Source: Shewanella khirikhana
GTDB lineage: Bacteria; Pseudomonadota; Gammaproteobacteria; Enterobacterales; Shewanellaceae
Length of the DNA stretch: 64,000 nt
Reading direction: 5' to 3'
Assembly: GCF_003957745.1 (NCBI RefSeq)
Contig: NZ_CP020373.1
Span: forward strand, 372,001 to 436,000
Both the position numbers and the translations under genes were made by a program. Of this stretch, positions 15,615 to 24,294 are shown piece after piece (within the stretch, counting starts at the first letter, position 1; the number at the start of each line of letters is the position of its first letter). The notes beneath the pieces are model-generated. The model was not told the DNA's origin, made no database searches, and worked only from the letters and a program-made list of their open reading frames with translations.

Positions 15615-18293
15615 ATGAGTATCAAAGCCAAGCTGATCGCCATAGTCGCCTTGATGACGCTGTTTCTGCTTTTTATCGGAGCCATGGGCATGCGTGGCAC
15701 CGACAGCATGCATAACTCCCTCGGTACCGTCTATCAGGACAGAGTCGTTCCCTTAAAGCAGCTGAAATTGATTGCCGATGCCTATGCGGTGAGCGTGATT
15801 GATGCGGTGAACAAGGCCAATGCCGGACTGATGAGTGCCGAGGAGCTGCGCGCCGAACTGACGTCCGCCAGCACCCTTATTGCGAGCGAATGGCAGGCCT
15901 ACTCGGCTACCCAACTTACCACCGAAGAAGCCCTGCTTGCCGATGAGGCCAGGGCTTTGTTCCAAAAGGCCGATGCCGCCATGGCGCGCCTTGGCCGCTT
16001 CGCCGCCAATCTCAGTGGTAACATCAGCGGTCAGCTCGATGACTTTGATGGCGAGCTGTACCAGGATATCGACCCTATCAGTAACAAGATTGGTGAGCTT
16101 ATCAACCTGCAACTGGACGTGGCCCGGGCCGAATTTGATGCCTCAGAAGCGGTCTACGCCGAGGTGCGCACCTTCAGCACTGGACTGATGCTAGCCGGCG
16201 GTCTGCTTGCCATTGCCGCTATCTGGGTACTGTTCAGATTTGTGATTTCACCGCTGCAACAGGCGCTGAGATTGGCTAATGCCGTGGCGAGCGGCAATCT
16301 GAATAACCAAATCGATCGCAGCGGCAAAGACGAAGCAGGCAAGCTGCTGTCAGCACTCGGTCAGGTGCAGGACGCCGTGAGCGCCATCATCCATGGTCAG
16401 CAGGATATGGCCCGTGCCCACCGCGAAGGCCGGGTCAGTGCCGTGCTTGATCCCAGTCAGTTCGATGGTGCTTATGCCGATATCGCCAGCGAAGTGAACG
16501 CGCTGGTGGCCTGTCATCTGGATGTAGAAAACAAGCTGGTGGCGGTCAGCCGCGAGTACGCCAAAGGCAATTTCAGTGTCGACATGGATGCGCTGCCCGG
16601 CGAGCAGGCGGCGATTACGGAGGCCTTAGCTGAAGTAAAAGCGGCCCTGCTTGGGATAAGTCGCAACATCAAACAGATGGCCGCAAGCGGAGCCGATGGT
16701 GACTTTTCCTGCCGGGTGGATGCCTCCGGCTATCAATACCTGTTTCGGGAAACCATTGAAGATCTCAATCGCCTGCTCGCCACCTGCGATAAGGGCTTTG
16801 GCGATATTCGCCGGGTGACAGAAGCCCTGTCCGATGGAGACTTAAGCCAAAGCATCGAGGCCCAGTACCCCGGAGTATTTGGTGCGGCGGCGCAGTCGGT
16901 TAATCGCACCCTGGCCAGCCTCAGGCAAACGCTGGGTGATGTCGATACCATGGTGGCTGCGGCCTGCCAGGGCGACTTTGGCAAGCGTATGGCAGAGCAG
17001 GGGCTGGCGGGGTATCGGTTACGTCTTGCCGGGCAGCTTAACAGTCTCTCGGCGGTGACCGAGTCGGGACTCAAGGAAATCAACGCCGTGGTCAGCGCGC
17101 TCTCTACCGGCCGGCTCGACAGGCGCATGGAAGGCAACTACCCCGGACTGTTTGGCGCAACCCAGGCTGGGGTCAATGGCACCGTGGATGCGCTGGCGGA
17201 TTTCGTCAATGATATAGACACCATGGTCAACGCCACCGCCCGTCACGGTGATTTCAGCGGTCAGATCCCGCTGGAGGGCCGCTCAGGCTTTTTGCTGGAA
17301 CTCTCGACCCGTCTAAACGAGCTTGCCCGGGTGACCCGTGACGGTCTGACCCAGGTGAAACGCATTGCCAGCGCCATCGCCGACGGGGAGCTGACCACCA
17401 AAGCGTCCGGCCAGTTTCCGGGACTGTTTGGCGAAACCCTGAGCGCACTCGATGGCACTGTGGTGAGACTGAGCAACATGGTTGGGGAAATTCAGGATGC
17501 GGCGGCAACATTGCAGGTGTCGGCGCGGGAAATTGCCTCGGGCAATATGGATCTTTCCAACCGCACCGAGGCCCAGGCGCATTCAGTGGAAGAGACTGTG
17601 GCCAATTTCCGCAGTCTCAGCGACAGCATAGGCGCCAACACCGACAACGCAGTGCGGGCAGCGGGTCTTGCCAGTGCCTCGGCGGGGCAGGCATCTCTGG
17701 GGGCCAAAATTGTTGCCGACGTAGAAAACACCATGAGCAACATAGGTGAAACCTCGGCACAGATTGCCAATATTACCGGCATGATTGACTCTATTGCCTT
17801 TCAAACCAACATTCTGGCACTGAATGCAGCGGTGGAAGCAGCCCGGGCCGGTGATTCGGGTCGCGGTTTTGGTGTGGTGGCCGCCGAGGTGCGAAGCCTT
17901 GCGAGTCGCTCTGCCGAAGCGGCGCGGGAAATCCGTGAAGTTATCGACGCTGCCGCCAGCCGAATCGCTGCCGGCAATGATCAGGCCGCCAAGGCGGGAC
18001 GCGCCATGAAGGAAATCGATGACAGTGTGCAGGCGGTAGCAGGGCTGCTGGAGCAGATTGCATCCTCATCCCAACGGCAGGGGCAGGGCATGGTGCAGGT
18101 ACGGGGCGCTATCGATCAGATAGACAGCGTGACTCAGCATAATGCGGCGCTGGTGGAGGAAGCGACGGCTGCCGCTGCCAGTATGCAGTCGCAGGTTGAA
18201 CGGCTCGCGAAGCTGATGTCGGTATTTAAGTTGGAAACGACTCAGAAGGCGGGTACCAGGCTTGCTTCGGTACCCGCGGGCAGGTCGGCTTAG
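15615..18293 (+). CDS. Methyl-accepting chemotaxis protein with extended poly-HAMP array
   Basis: An 892-residue transducer starting MSIKAKLIAIVALM after an AAGGAAG site. A first membrane helix (about 8-28) and a second (about 187-210, FSTGLMLAGGLLAIAAIWVLF) bracket a helical periplasmic domain of about 155 residues that looks like a four-helix-bundle sensor. From about 210 to 620 there are nine HAMP-like units with a 45-46-residue period (starts near 210, 257, 302, 348, 394, 439, 485, 530, 576), several sharing YPGLFG-type linkers. The signalling domain follows; its conserved tip IDSIAFQTNILALNAAVEAARAG lies near 725-750. The C-terminus lacks a CheR-binding pentapeptide. It would signal through CheA/CheW; the ligand is unknown. 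No che gene is adjacent. Confidence 0.93.
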   Translation: MSIKAKLIAIVALMTLFLLFIGAMGMRGTDSMHNSLGTVYQDRVVPLKQLKLIADAYAVSVIDAVNKANAGLMSAEELRAELTSASTLIASEWQAYSATQLTTEEALLADEARALFQKADAAMARLGRFAANLSGNISGQLDDFDGELYQDIDPISNKIGELINLQLDVARAEFDASEAVYAEVRTFSTGLMLAGGLLAIAAIWVLFRFVISPLQQALRLANAVASGNLNNQIDRSGKDEAGKLLSALGQVQDAVSAIIHGQQDMARAHREGRVSAVLDPSQFDGAYADIASEVNALVACHLDVENKLVAVSREYAKGNFSVDMDALPGEQAAITEALAEVKAALLGISRNIKQMAASGADGDFSCRVDASGYQYLFRETIEDLNRLLATCDKGFGDIRRVTEALSDGDLSQSIEAQYPGVFGAAAQSVNRTLASLRQTLGDVDTMVAAACQGDFGKRMAEQGLAGYRLRLAGQLNSLSAVTESGLKEINAVVSALSTGRLDRRMEGNYPGLFGATQAGVNGTVDALADFVNDIDTMVNATARHGDFSGQIPLEGRSGFLLELSTRLNELARVTRDGLTQVKRIASAIADGELTTKASGQFPGLFGETLSALDGTVVRLSNMVGEIQDAAATLQVSAREIASGNMDLSNRTEAQAHSVEETVANFRSLSDSIGANTDNAVRAAGLASASAGQASLGAKIVADVENTMSNIGETSAQIANITGMIDSIAFQTNILALNAAVEAARAGDSGRGFGVVAAEVRSLASRSAEAAREIREVIDAAASRIAAGNDQAAKAGRAMKEIDDSVQAVAGLLEQIASSSQRQGQGMVQVRGAIDQIDSVTQHNAALVEEATAAAASMQSQVERLAKLMSVFKLETTQKAGTRLASVPAGRSA

Positions 18294-18318
18294 CTGTAAA
18301 CCAAGGGCTGAGCAGGGG

Positions 18319-18831
18319 TTAGCTCATGCCGTGCCAGTTGCGCATTTGGTTGGCTTCCGCCGATAACACCACCACTTCTGATCGGGTCATCTTGTCCTGC
18401 AGCGCCAGTTTGTCGGGATTGATAAGGATAAACAGATTACCCAAGCCAAACAGTGACCATACCAGGCGTGCTGCGGCGGCGATAAAGCTGAGATTCTGGC
18501 CGTTGGGATGCTGCACCTTCAGGCGCCAGGCACGCATGCCCAGGGTTTGGCCGCCCTTGGTCCAGAACACCACGTAAAAGCTGGCCACGCAAAACAGGAT
18601 CCAGGCAAAATTGAGGTTACGATACAGCTCGTTACCGTTCAGCACATCAATCACATGCTCATGACCCGCTCGGTCGATAAGCCCCACATTCACCAATACG
18701 GCAAACACCACGAAGCTGACGATACCCGCCAGGATCCACACGGCTGCGGCCAGCATGAGGTCGTACACCATGGCACCCAGGCGACGGAAGAATCCGGCGC
18801 GGGGAAAGTTGGCATGTTCATGATTTATCAT
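18319..18831 (-). CDS. RDD family membrane protein
   Basis: A 170-residue protein with the hallmarks of the RDD family: an early RAGFFRRLGAMVYDLML segment bearing arginine and aspartate at the start of the first membrane helix, further membrane helices near residues 31-52 and 75-92, and the TKGGQTLGMRAWRLKV segment typical of the domain. The function is not established; some RDD proteins are implicated in ion transport. The gene starts 3 bp downstream of the stop of the small gene at 18835, so the two are probably co-transcribed, and it is convergent with the chemoreceptor. Confidence 0.88.
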   Translation of the reverse strand: MINHEHANFPRAGFFRRLGAMVYDLMLAAAVWILAGIVSFVVFAVLVNVGLIDRAGHEHVIDVLNGNELYRNLNFAWILFCVASFYVVFWTKGGQTLGMRAWRLKVQHPNGQNLSFIAAAARLVWSLFGLGNLFILINPDKLALQDKMTRSEVVVLSAEANQMRNWHGMS

Positions 18832-18834
18832 TGT

Positions 18835-19086
18835 TTAACCCTGTTCTTCGTCTCGCAGCATGCGGATATCTTTAAATCCCATGCGGGCAAACTCATTCAA
18901 CCGATAGCTTTTCAGCGCGCCCTTGCCCTTGGCAGTCATGGCAACCTGTTGTTCCATGGCCAGAAAGCGGGTGAGGTCCACCCCTTCGGCGGCGGCTGCG
19001 GCCTCGTACATATCGTGGTACTTGTCGTAGGCAAAGTTAATCACTTTTGCCTGGCCTTTATAGGTGTATGCAACCTGACGTGCCAT
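18835..19086 (-). CDS. Small conserved protein of unknown function (resembles DUF2960)
   Basis: An 83-residue soluble, charged protein, MARQVAYTYKGQAKVINFAYDK, rich in aromatic and acidic residues with no membrane segment or metal motif. From memory it resembles the DUF2960 family found in Shewanella and Vibrio relatives; this was not checked. A GAAAGGGTTTTACC ribosome binding site supports the start, and tight spacing to the RDD gene supports expression. No function can be assigned. Confidence 0.75.
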   Translation of the reverse strand: MARQVAYTYKGQAKVINFAYDKYHDMYEAAAAAEGVDLTRFLAMEQQVAMTAKGKGALKSYRLNEFARMGFKDIRMLRDEEQG

Positions 19087-19107
19087 GGTAAAACCCTTTC
19101 GTTGTTT

Positions 19108-19458
19108 TTAGCTGAATTCGCTGCGGAAAATAAAATACACAGCCCCGAGGATGCACAGGCCTGCCCAGAGGTAGTCGAGTTTCAATGGCTCTTTGAGATA
19201 GAAATAGGCAAAGGGCACAAACAGACTCAGTGTAATCACTTCCTGTAAAATTTTAAGCTGGCCCACGTTCATTACCGTGTAGCCAATGCGATTGGCCGGT
19301 ACCTGCAAGAGGTACTCGAACAGGGCGATGCCCCAGCTGACCAGTGCCGCAATTATCCATGGTTTATGGTTGAGCGACTTGAGGTGCCCATACCAGGCGA
19401 ATGTCATAAAGATATTCGACAGGCAGAGCAGAGCAACCGTGGTGAGTGCTGGGTGCAT
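19108..19458 (-). CDS. DMT-like small membrane protein (DUF486)
   Basis: A 116-residue protein with four predicted membrane helices. The sequence MTFAWYGHLKS, ALFEYLLQVPANRIGY and TLSLFVPFAYFYLKEPLKLDYLWAGLCI matches the DUF486 family, distantly related to the drug/metabolite transporter fold. The family's substrate is unknown. It is separated from the GNAT gene by only 7 bp and probably shares its transcript. Confidence 0.88.
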   Translation of the reverse strand: MHPALTTVALLCLSNIFMTFAWYGHLKSLNHKPWIIAALVSWGIALFEYLLQVPANRIGYTVMNVGQLKILQEVITLSLFVPFAYFYLKEPLKLDYLWAGLCILGAVYFIFRSEFS

Positions 19459-19465
19459 TATTGCC

Positions 19466-19945
19466 TCACAGGGGCAGTATCATATAGCTGGCATCGTCAC
19501 TGTAGCTGCCAAGGCATTTGAGGCTTTGGCTGTCGGCAAAGCCCTGACGGCGCCAGTAGCTGTCGGCGCCCTGAACCGCCACAAGAGACAGAGAGCTCAG
19601 TGACCAGCGCTCTGCCAGCTGCTTGAGTTTGGACAGTGCCTTGCCACCGGCACCCAGGCCCTGGGCGCGGGCAGAAATTGCCATATCGTGCAGATACAGG
19701 GTATTGGGTGTGGGCAGCTCGGTCAGGGCGTGATACAGGGGAGGCGGTGTGGTTTCCACCCAGGGGTGTGCCAAACAATAACCCAGCACCTGGCCGTCTT
19801 TTTCCATTACAAAACAAGAGTCTGGCGAGACTTTCCATTTGCTTTTAAGCACATGTAACGGCTCTGGATCCACCGCCTGATAACATTCGTCCTGAATATC
19901 GAGGATCATCGGCCAATCTTCGGCCCGAATTGCCCTGAGTTGCAT
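19466..19945 (-). CDS. GNAT-family N-acetyltransferase
   Basis: A 159-residue protein. The ATG at 19945 (MQLRAIRAEDWPMILDIQ) has a plausible AAGGG site and aligns with the usual GNAT first strand; a TTG nine codons upstream is possible but less likely. The acetyl-CoA-binding loop is seen as DMAISARAQGLGAGGKALSKL around residues 97-117, matching the Q/RxxGxG/A motif. The acceptor substrate cannot be predicted. It shares a compact minus-strand run with the DUF486 and M32 carboxypeptidase genes. Confidence 0.9.
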   Translation of the reverse strand: MQLRAIRAEDWPMILDIQDECYQAVDPEPLHVLKSKWKVSPDSCFVMEKDGQVLGYCLAHPWVETTPPPLYHALTELPTPNTLYLHDMAISARAQGLGAGGKALSKLKQLAERWSLSSLSLVAVQGADSYWRRQGFADSQSLKCLGSYSDDASYMILPL

Positions 19946-19998
19946 CTGCTGCCCTTTGATAAACCACTGCAAAGGGCGCGATTATACCCCAATGCGCC

Positions 19999-21480
19999 TT
20001 ACTCGCCCAGATAACGTTGTCTGAGATGGCGCTCAAGAAAACGGGCATTAAGGGGCTCGCCGGTGGCGGCGCTGATAAGGGCATCGGTCTCAAGCAGTGA
20101 GCCTTGCGACCAAATGTGCGTATCCAGCCAGGCAAACACTTTCTCGAGCTGACGATTGGCAATAAGGCCATCGAGGGGCCCGAGGCTTGCTTCCATGGCG
20201 AATCTCAGCTGGGCAGCATACATGGCGCCCAGGGTGTAACTGGGGAAGTAGCCGAGCTCGCCCAGAGTCCAGTGGATGTCCTGCATACAGCCGTTGCGAT
20301 AGTCGCCGTCGGTGTTTATCCCGAGCAGTTGCTGCATTTGCGCAGACCAGAAGTCGGGCAGGTCGGCCACGCTCAGGCTGCCATCCACCAGGGCTTTTTC
20401 GGCCTCAAATCGCAGCAGAATATGGCACGGATAAGTCACTTCATCGGCATCCACCCGGATAAGCCCTGGCTTTACCCTGGTGGCCTGATGGATAAGCTGC
20501 GCCGGGCTGAAGTCGCGCTTCAGGTGACGGTTGATATTGGGGGTAATGAGCTCAACAAAGGCCTGGCTGGCGCCAAGCTGCATCTCGAAAAACAGGCTCT
20601 GGCTTTCATGCACCCCCATTGAGCGCGCAGCGCCGGCGGGCTGGCCGCGAAGCGACAGCGGCAGCCCCTGCTCATAGCGGGCGTGACCGGTTTCGTGGAT
20701 GATGCCAAGCAGGGCGCCGGTGAAGTCATCGTCGCGGTAGCGGGTGGTCAGGCGCACATCGCCGGGCACGCCGCCGCAAAACGGATGGCTGGACACATCG
20801 AGCCGCCCCTGTTCAAAGTCAAAGCCGAGAATTTGCATGATTTCGCGGCCAATAGCTTCCTGCGCCTGAATATCAAAAGGGCCTTCGATAGTGGCCTGTT
20901 GCTCGTTGGCCTGACGGCTGCACACCTCCTGGATAAGCCCCGGCAGAAACTGGCGCACCTGGGCAAAGGTGGACTCGATTTTGGCGGCGGTCATCCCGGG
21001 TTCGAATTTATCCAGCAGGGTATCGTAGGGGGCAAGACCGGTTGCGGCCGCTCGGTGAGCGGCTTCTTCACGTACCAGTGCCATCACGGCCTCGAGGTTG
21101 GGCTTAAACCCTTGCCAGTCATTGTCTTTACGTTGGCTGCGCCAGGCGTTCTCGCACTGATAGGCGGCCTTGGTTTTAGCCTCAACCAATGCCTGGGGCA
21201 CGGCGGTGGCTTCCAGGCACTGGCGTTTCATTTCCCTGAGATTTGCCTGTTCGGCCAGACTAAGCGTTTCATCGGCTGCTGCCGCTATGGCGTCCATCAA
21301 CCAGGGCGCGGTGCGCATGGCGTGGATATGGCCTGCCAGGGTGGCCATGGCGTCGCTGCGGCCTTCACTGCCACCCATGGGCATCATGGTGGCCTGATCC
21401 CAATCGCCCAGCGCGCTGAAATGCTCGAAGTGGGCAATTTGGGCAAAGTGTTTACGAAGGGACTGGTAATCCTGGGTCAT
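19999..21480 (-). CDS. Metallocarboxypeptidase M32 (thermostable carboxypeptidase 1 family)
   Basis: A 493-residue largely helical zinc peptidase. The catalytic HEXXH is present as HETGH near residues 261-265 (IIHETGHARYEQGLP), followed by the family motif HESQSLFFE about 30 residues later, which supplies the third zinc ligand. Other family blocks are DWDQATMMP near the N-terminus, RVDADEVTYPCHI, and the late YTLGAMYAAQ. M32 enzymes trim C-terminal residues, with poor activity on proline. Length matches the family (about 490-500). It starts 53 bp upstream of the GNAT gene. Confidence 0.94.
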   Translation of the reverse strand: MTQDYQSLRKHFAQIAHFEHFSALGDWDQATMMPMGGSEGRSDAMATLAGHIHAMRTAPWLMDAIAAAADETLSLAEQANLREMKRQCLEATAVPQALVEAKTKAAYQCENAWRSQRKDNDWQGFKPNLEAVMALVREEAAHRAAATGLAPYDTLLDKFEPGMTAAKIESTFAQVRQFLPGLIQEVCSRQANEQQATIEGPFDIQAQEAIGREIMQILGFDFEQGRLDVSSHPFCGGVPGDVRLTTRYRDDDFTGALLGIIHETGHARYEQGLPLSLRGQPAGAARSMGVHESQSLFFEMQLGASQAFVELITPNINRHLKRDFSPAQLIHQATRVKPGLIRVDADEVTYPCHILLRFEAEKALVDGSLSVADLPDFWSAQMQQLLGINTDGDYRNGCMQDIHWTLGELGYFPSYTLGAMYAAQLRFAMEASLGPLDGLIANRQLEKVFAWLDTHIWSQGSLLETDALISAATGEPLNARFLERHLRQRYLGE

Positions 21481-21642
21481 GGGAGCGTCTCGGCACTATG
21501 GAGCAGAAAGAATAGCGCCATGATAATCCATCTCCCGGCCGCGGGTAAAAACACTTGGCAAAGACTCAGGCTTTGATATGCTCGACCCTTGTTAAATACA
21601 AAGTTGTAGCCATGGAACAGCATTCTGTACAAGGAGTTGATA

Positions 21643-22272
21643 ATGCTTGGCTTTTTCTTTTCTGATGCCAACCTTCCTTTCAGCATAGTCCTGACGGTTA
21701 TTTTACTGCTCGGGATTATCGAAGCGCTTGCGCTGGTGACAGGCTTAAGTCTGATGGGGATGCTTAAAGACCTGGATCTGGCCGATGTCGATGCCGATGT
21801 GGCCGGGGGCGGTCTGACCGGACTTTTGGGCTGGTTGTGTCTCAATCGCTTGCCGCTGCTTATCTGGCTGGTGCTTGCCATGACCTGCTTTGTCATCGCA
21901 GGCTTTACCCTGAACTTTTTGTTTTCGGGGGTACTGGGCTACTTCCTGCCCACCTGGATGTCGGTGCCTCTGGCGCTGCTGGCGGCCGCTTTTGGCTGTC
22001 GCTATCTGGGCTCGCCGCTGGCACGATTGCTGCCAAAAAATGAAACCAGTGCCGTCTCCATTGACGACCTCAGTGGCTGCATTGCCACTATTACCCTGGG
22101 CCGGGCGGTCAAGGGCAATCCTTCCGAAGCCCTGGTGCGCGACCGCTATCAACAAAAACATTATGTGCTGGTTGAGCCCGACGAACAGGAGTCGGAGTTT
22201 ATCCAGGGCACCCAGGTAGTGTTGCTGCGCCGGCAAGGGCGCGTGTGGGCTGCCAGTAAATTCGATCAATAA
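21643..22272 (+). CDS. yqiJ: YqiJ family membrane protein with OB-fold tail
   Basis: A 209-residue inner-membrane protein. The ATG following an AAGGAG site is chosen over an in-frame TTG two codons upstream. Membrane helices lie near residues 10-32, 67-90 and 100-118; the last 85 residues are soluble and beta-rich (DDLSGCIATITLGRA, HYVLVEPDEQE, QVVLLRRQG), consistent with the C-terminal OB-like domain of YqiJ/NfeD-like proteins. Such proteins partner flotillin-type scaffolds, and a yqiK-like gene follows 52 bp downstream, as in E. coli. Likely role: organising membrane microdomains with YqiK. Confidence 0.88.
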   Translation: MLGFFFSDANLPFSIVLTVILLLGIIEALALVTGLSLMGMLKDLDLADVDADVAGGGLTGLLGWLCLNRLPLLIWLVLAMTCFVIAGFTLNFLFSGVLGYFLPTWMSVPLALLAAAFGCRYLGSPLARLLPKNETSAVSIDDLSGCIATITLGRAVKGNPSEALVRDRYQQKHYVLVEPDEQESEFIQGTQVVLLRRQGRVWAASKFDQ

Positions 22273-22324
22273 CAATCAATAAGTTGCTGTAAAAATACTT
22301 TGCTGTAGATAACAAGGAAGCTAC

Positions 22325-24091
22325 ATGGAAAACACTCAATATTTTGCCGACAGTGGCACCTTCATGTTCGTGATGGCCGGTGTGGCTGTGCTCGGACTGC
22401 TGGTCATCGGGCTGATTTTTGCCAAGCTCTATCGCCGTGCCACCAAAGAAACCGCCTTTGTGCGGACCGGCTTTGGTGGTGAGAAGGTGGTCAAGGATGG
22501 CGGCGCCATAGTGCTGCCGGTGCTGCATGAAACCATCCACGTGAATATGAATACCCTTCGCATTGAAGTGGAAAAGACCCAGAAAGATGCGCTTATCACC
22601 AAAGACCGCATGCGGGTGGATGTGAAAGCGGACTTCTACCTGCGGGTGGCGCCCCATGCCGAGGGCATTTCCATGGCGGCGCAAACCCTGGGTACCCGTA
22701 CTACCCGGGTAGAAGAGCTGAAAAAGCTGATGGAATCCAAGTTTGTTGACGTGCTGCGTGCCGTGGCCGCTGAAATGACCATGACCGAGATGCATGAGCA
22801 GCGCGCTGACTTTGTGCAGCGGGTGCAAAACAACGTGGCCAACGACCTTGAGAAAAACGGTTTGGAGCTGGAGTCGGTTTCCCTGACCGGTTTTGACCAG
22901 ACTGAACTTGATTTCTTCAATGAAAATAATGCGTTCGACGCTGAAGGTCGTGCGCGTCTGGCCAAAATCATCGAAGAAAAGCGTAAAGAAACCAACGATA
23001 TTCAGCAGGAAAACCGCATCAAGATCGAGATGAGAAACCTCGAGGCGGAAAAAGAGTCGCTGGAAATCAAGAAGTCGGAAGAAGAGGCCAAGCTGGTTCA
23101 GCAGCAGGCGCTGGAATTCAAGCGCGCCGAGCAGAAGGCGGAAATTATCAAGCAGCGGGAGCAGAAGGCCCGTGAAGAGCGCGAAGCGGAAATCGCCAAA
23201 GAACGTGCGGTAGAAGCGGCCGAGATTGAAAAGACCCGCGAAATCGAAACCCGCGAAATTGAAAAGCGCAAAACCATCGAGCAGGCGCGTATTCAACAGC
23301 AGCGCGACATCGAAGTCTCAGAGCAGGAAAAACAAATCGCGGTAGCCGCCAAGTCGGAAGAAGAGTCCGCCGCCCGTGCCCGCGCCGCCGAAGCTGAAAA
23401 GCTGAAAGTGGAAAAAGAAGAAGCGGTTATTACTGTGCGTCAGGTGGCCGAGGCCAACCGTCGCAAAGAAATCGAAGTGATTGACGCCCGTAAAGAAGCT
23501 GAGCGTGAGGCCGTGGGCGTTACTGTTCAGGCCGAAGCGGAAAAGCGCGCTGCAGAAGACCGCTCGTCTGCCATCCTCACCGAAGCCCGTGCCAATGCCG
23601 ATGCCAAGAAGCTCAAGGCCGAGGCCGATGAGAAGGTGTATGCGGTGGAAGCGGCCGGTAAGCAGGCTCTGTACGAAGCCGAAAACGTGCTGCGTGACGA
23701 ACAGATAGAGCTGCAAAAGTCGCTTGCGATTCTGCGTGCCCTGCCGGAAATTGTGGCTAATGCGGTTAAGCCTCTGGAAAACATTGAAGGGATTAAGATT
23801 TTGCAGGGTTATGGTGCAAATGGTGCCACTTTGGCTAACGGCGAAGGCGCTGCCAATGGCGGCATTGCCGAGCAGGTGACTCAGGCGGCACTGAACTATC
23901 GTGCCAATGCCCCTGTGGTGGATGCCATGCTGCGTGAACTCGGGCTGGTGGACAAAGACAAAGGCGGCCTGAATGATTTGCTCACCGGCAACAATGTCCT
24001 GACCACCCAGGCAATGCAGGTGGTAGAACAGGCGAAGGTGCATCTCAACGGGTACCAGGCAGAGGTGAAGCTCGACGAGCCGCGCGATTAA
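22325..24091 (+). CDS. yqiK: Flotillin-like membrane scaffold protein YqiK
   Basis: A 588-residue protein with one N-terminal membrane helix (FVMAGVAVLGLLVIGLIFAKL, about 17-37), then an SPFH/prohibitin domain (about 45-225, including KVVKDGGAIVLPVLHETIHVNMNTLRIEVE), then a long Glu/Lys/Ala/Arg-rich coiled coil (about 230-480) and a C-terminal segment with a Gly/Asn-rich turn. This is the flotillin layout: the SPFH domain lies against the membrane and the coiled coil drives oligomerisation. It follows yqiJ and ends at a strong terminator, forming a two-gene operon. In E. coli YqiK has been linked to envelope integrity and motility. Confidence 0.94.
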   Translation: MENTQYFADSGTFMFVMAGVAVLGLLVIGLIFAKLYRRATKETAFVRTGFGGEKVVKDGGAIVLPVLHETIHVNMNTLRIEVEKTQKDALITKDRMRVDVKADFYLRVAPHAEGISMAAQTLGTRTTRVEELKKLMESKFVDVLRAVAAEMTMTEMHEQRADFVQRVQNNVANDLEKNGLELESVSLTGFDQTELDFFNENNAFDAEGRARLAKIIEEKRKETNDIQQENRIKIEMRNLEAEKESLEIKKSEEEAKLVQQQALEFKRAEQKAEIIKQREQKAREEREAEIAKERAVEAAEIEKTREIETREIEKRKTIEQARIQQQRDIEVSEQEKQIAVAAKSEEESAARARAAEAEKLKVEKEEAVITVRQVAEANRRKEIEVIDARKEAEREAVGVTVQAEAEKRAAEDRSSAILTEARANADAKKLKAEADEKVYAVEAAGKQALYEAENVLRDEQIELQKSLAILRALPEIVANAVKPLENIEGIKILQGYGANGATLANGEGAANGGIAEQVTQAALNYRANAPVVDAMLRELGLVDKDKGGLNDLLTGNNVLTTQAMQVVEQAKVHLNGYQAEVKLDEPRD

Positions 24092-24095
24092 ACAT

Positions 24096-24134
24096 ACACG
24101 GATTAAACCCGCACGGATTAAACCCGCACGGATT
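24096..24134 (+). repeat. Three tandem copies of a 15-bp unit after yqiK
   Basis: CACGGATTAAACCCG is repeated head to tail, with the third copy degenerating to CACGGATTTAAA, between the yqiK stop and its terminator. Untranslated; no function is apparent. Confidence 0.7.
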
Positions 24135-24149
24135 TAAACTCAAAGCAAA

Positions 24150-24167
24150 AAGCGCCTGTGGGCGCTT
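24150..24167 (+). terminator. Intrinsic terminator of yqiJK
   Basis: AAGCGCC-TGTG-GGCGCTT followed by a run of seven or more T. Confidence 0.88.
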
Positions 24168-24294
24168 TTTTTATGATGGCTTGCCCTTGGCCTTGGCTTA
24201 ATTGTCGCCGTAGTAGTGGGCTGTTACCCGCCAACAGGTGGCTTGCGTATCTTGGGTGGGTAACCCAGTCCAATTGAAGCTTCGGGAGTGAACT

